Shown piece after piece: positions 62,758 to 64,000 of a stretch of DNA of 64,000 bases; position 1 is the stretch's first letter; every line of letters begins with the position of its first letter. The position numbers were made by a program, and so were the translations under genes. The notes beneath the pieces are model-generated. The model made no database searches, was not told where the DNA came from, and saw only the letters and a program-made list of their open reading frames with translations. This DNA comes from Rhodothermales bacterium (GTDB taxonomy: Bacteria; Bacteroidota; Rhodothermia; Rhodothermales; JANQRZ01), in the NCBI GenBank assembly GCA_039944855.1, contig JBDUXZ010000003.1:1-64000 (forward strand), written 5' to 3'.

Positions 62758-64000
62758 ATGACGCACGCGGACGTTCTCATCATCGGTGCCGGGGCCGGCG
62801 GCGGCGCGATTGCCCGCGCCCTCGCGCCGACGGGCAAGCGGATCCTGCTCGTCGAACGCGGCGGCTTCCTCCCGCGCGAGGCCGAGAACTGGAGCCCCGC
62901 GCTCGTCTACCAGCAGGAGCGCTACAAGACCGAGGACCGCTGGCGCGACGGGCTCTCCGGCCTCGACTTCCGCGCCTCGATGTACTACCACGTCGGCGGC
63001 AACACGAAGGCCTACGGCGCGGCCATGCTCCGCCTCCGCGAGGAGGACTTCGGCCTCGTCCAGACCGAGGACGGCCCCTCGCCCGCGTGGCCGATTTCCT
63101 ACGCCGACCTCGCCCCGTATTACGACCGCGCCGAGGCCGACTACTCCGTCCACGGCGACCGCGACTCGGACCCGACGGAGCCGCCCGCCCCCCCGTTCCC
63201 CCACGGACCGATCCCGCACTCCGCCCGTGTCGGCGACGTGGCCGAGCGGCTGCGCGGCGCCGGCCTCCGCCCGTTCGCGCTCCCGATGGGCGTCGTCCGC
63301 AATCACGAGAACGAAAACGCCGGGCCGTTCATCCTCCGCGAGCTGTTCCGCTCGCAGGGCGCCGAGACGTTCGACGGCTACCCCGACCCGACGCTCCTCA
63401 AGGCCGATGCCGAGACCTGCGGCGTCCGCCCCGCGCTCGCCTTCGACAACGTACGCCTCCGCACCGGCGTCACCGTCACGCGGCTCGTCCCCTCGGCGAG
63501 CGGCCGAGAGGTCGCCCGCGTCGAAGCCATCGTCGACGGGAAGCCGACCGAGTTCACGGCGGATGTCGTCGTGCTCGCGTGCGGCGCGGTGAACACGGCG
63601 GCGTTGCTCCTCCGCTCTGAGGTAGCGAACAGCTCGGGCCGCGTCGGGCGCCACTTCATGCGCCACGTCACGACGAAGTTCTACTCCGCCGACATGGGCA
63701 TCCCGAACGAGACCTACTTCCAAAAAACCCTCGCGCTCAACGACTACTACCGGGGCGACGGCGACGCCGCACACGGGGACCCGTGGCCGCTCGGCCACGT
63801 CCACCTCATGGGCAAGCACCTCCCCGAGATGATCGGCCCCGACCTCGGGATGGACGCCGAGGAGGCACACCGCTTCTCCGCTCACTCGCTCGACTGGTGG
63901 GTGCAGAGCGAGGACCTCCCGCTGCCGGAGAACCGCGTTCGCCTCAGCCCCGACGGCCAGATCGAGATCGACTACCGGCTCACGAACGAGGCCTCCCACG
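62758..64000 (+). CDS. GMC-family FAD oxidoreductase, 3' end beyond the window
   Basis: The frame is open from the ATG at 62758 to the window end (414 codons). The N-terminal FAD fold is DVLIIGAGAGGGAIARAL, followed by LLVERGG and the GMC signature-like YYHVGGNTKAYGAAMLRL. A later VVLACGAVNTAALLLRS matches the second GMC block. The C-terminal His/Asn active-site motif should lie beyond 64000. GMC enzymes oxidise sugars, alcohols or choline; the linked SDR suggests a sugar or polyol. The 16-bp gap to the SDR supports an operon. Confidence 0.9.
   Translation, partial: MTHADVLIIGAGAGGGAIARALAPTGKRILLVERGGFLPREAENWSPALVYQQERYKTEDRWRDGLSGLDFRASMYYHVGGNTKAYGAAMLRLREEDFGLVQTEDGPSPAWPISYADLAPYYDRAEADYSVHGDRDSDPTEPPAPPFPHGPIPHSARVGDVAERLRGAGLRPFALPMGVVRNHENENAGPFILRELFRSQGAETFDGYPDPTLLKADAETCGVRPALAFDNVRLRTGVTVTRLVPSASGREVARVEAIVDGKPTEFTADVVVLACGAVNTAALLLRSEVANSSGRVGRHFMRHVTTKFYSADMGIPNETYFQKTLALNDYYRGDGDAAHGDPWPLGHVHLMGKHLPEMIGPDLGMDAEEAHRFSAHSLDWWVQSEDLPLPENRVRLSPDGQIEIDYRLTNEASH

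Overview
The window is a GC-rich bacterial chromosome segment, most likely from the Rhodothermota/Rhodothermales (Bacteroidota-related). Three features point there: a metallopeptidase with a C-terminal type IX secretion sorting domain, a tRNA promoter of the Bacteroidota -33/-7 kind (TTTG, 21 nt, TAnnTTG), and a near absence of Shine-Dalgarno sites, with starts preceded by pyrimidine-rich leaders instead. The lineage is an inference; no rRNA or other phylogenetic marker is present.

Layout. (1) 1-2621 is the right end of an integrated element: an IS5-type transposase tail, an unknown gene, a tyrosine integrase, and a 3' fragment of a tRNA-Ala(CGC) gene that looks like the attachment-site scar, followed by that tRNA's own terminator. 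(2) 2674-12546 is a divergent locus rich in amide-bond-forming enzymes: two ATP-grasp ligases, a third ATP-grasp-like protein, a GCS2/YbdK carboxylate-amine ligase, a class I amidotransferase-like gamma-glutamyl hydrolase (C26), an M19 dipeptidase, two esterases and a Gfo/Idh/MocA dehydrogenase. It is a candidate pathway for an uncharacterised peptide-like metabolite. (3) 12696-27429 holds a caspase/CHAT protease locus. A caspase-DUF4384-alpha/beta hydrolase giant, a PKD-OmpA lipoprotein, two membrane-anchored CHAT proteases (one with a Big2-like tail, one ending in a VHL beta domain) and a secreted protein form one tight operon. It is flanked by a GAF-PP2C phosphatase and a Ser/Thr kinase-TolB-TPR protein. 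I consider this the most novel system in the window.

(4) 27449-29025 carries arsS and an AhpD-like partner of arsenosugar synthesis. (5) 29485-33902 is a phosphorelay: hybrid histidine kinase, single-domain response regulator, Hpt-REC protein. (6) 33922-41971 holds two small lipoproteins, valS, a long-chain acyl-CoA synthetase, tRNA-Pro(CGG) with promoter and terminator, and a large-subunit catalase. (7) 42097-54166 is a glycerol-to-glycogen block: DeoR-type repressor, glpK, glpD, glpF, an outer-membrane beta-barrel protein, fbp, glgC, a GT4-type glycogen synthase and pgm. Together these take glycerol to triose phosphate, hexose phosphate and ADP-glucose/glucan. (8) 54287-59552 is an acyl-CoA oxidation electron chain: etfB, etfA, a FixC-like ETF:quinone oxidoreductase, a FixX ferredoxin and a glutaryl-CoA-type dehydrogenase. 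(9) 59623-64000 holds a secreted M36 metallopeptidase, a small membrane protein, an SDR and a GMC oxidoreductase cut by the window end.

Non-coding highlights: degenerate 7-8 nt tandem repeats sit between operon genes and run right up to start codons (8007, 52511, 55128, 58290). Palindromic REP/MITE-like elements fill the spacers of the ETF region. All predicted functions come from reading motifs by eye; no database search was possible.
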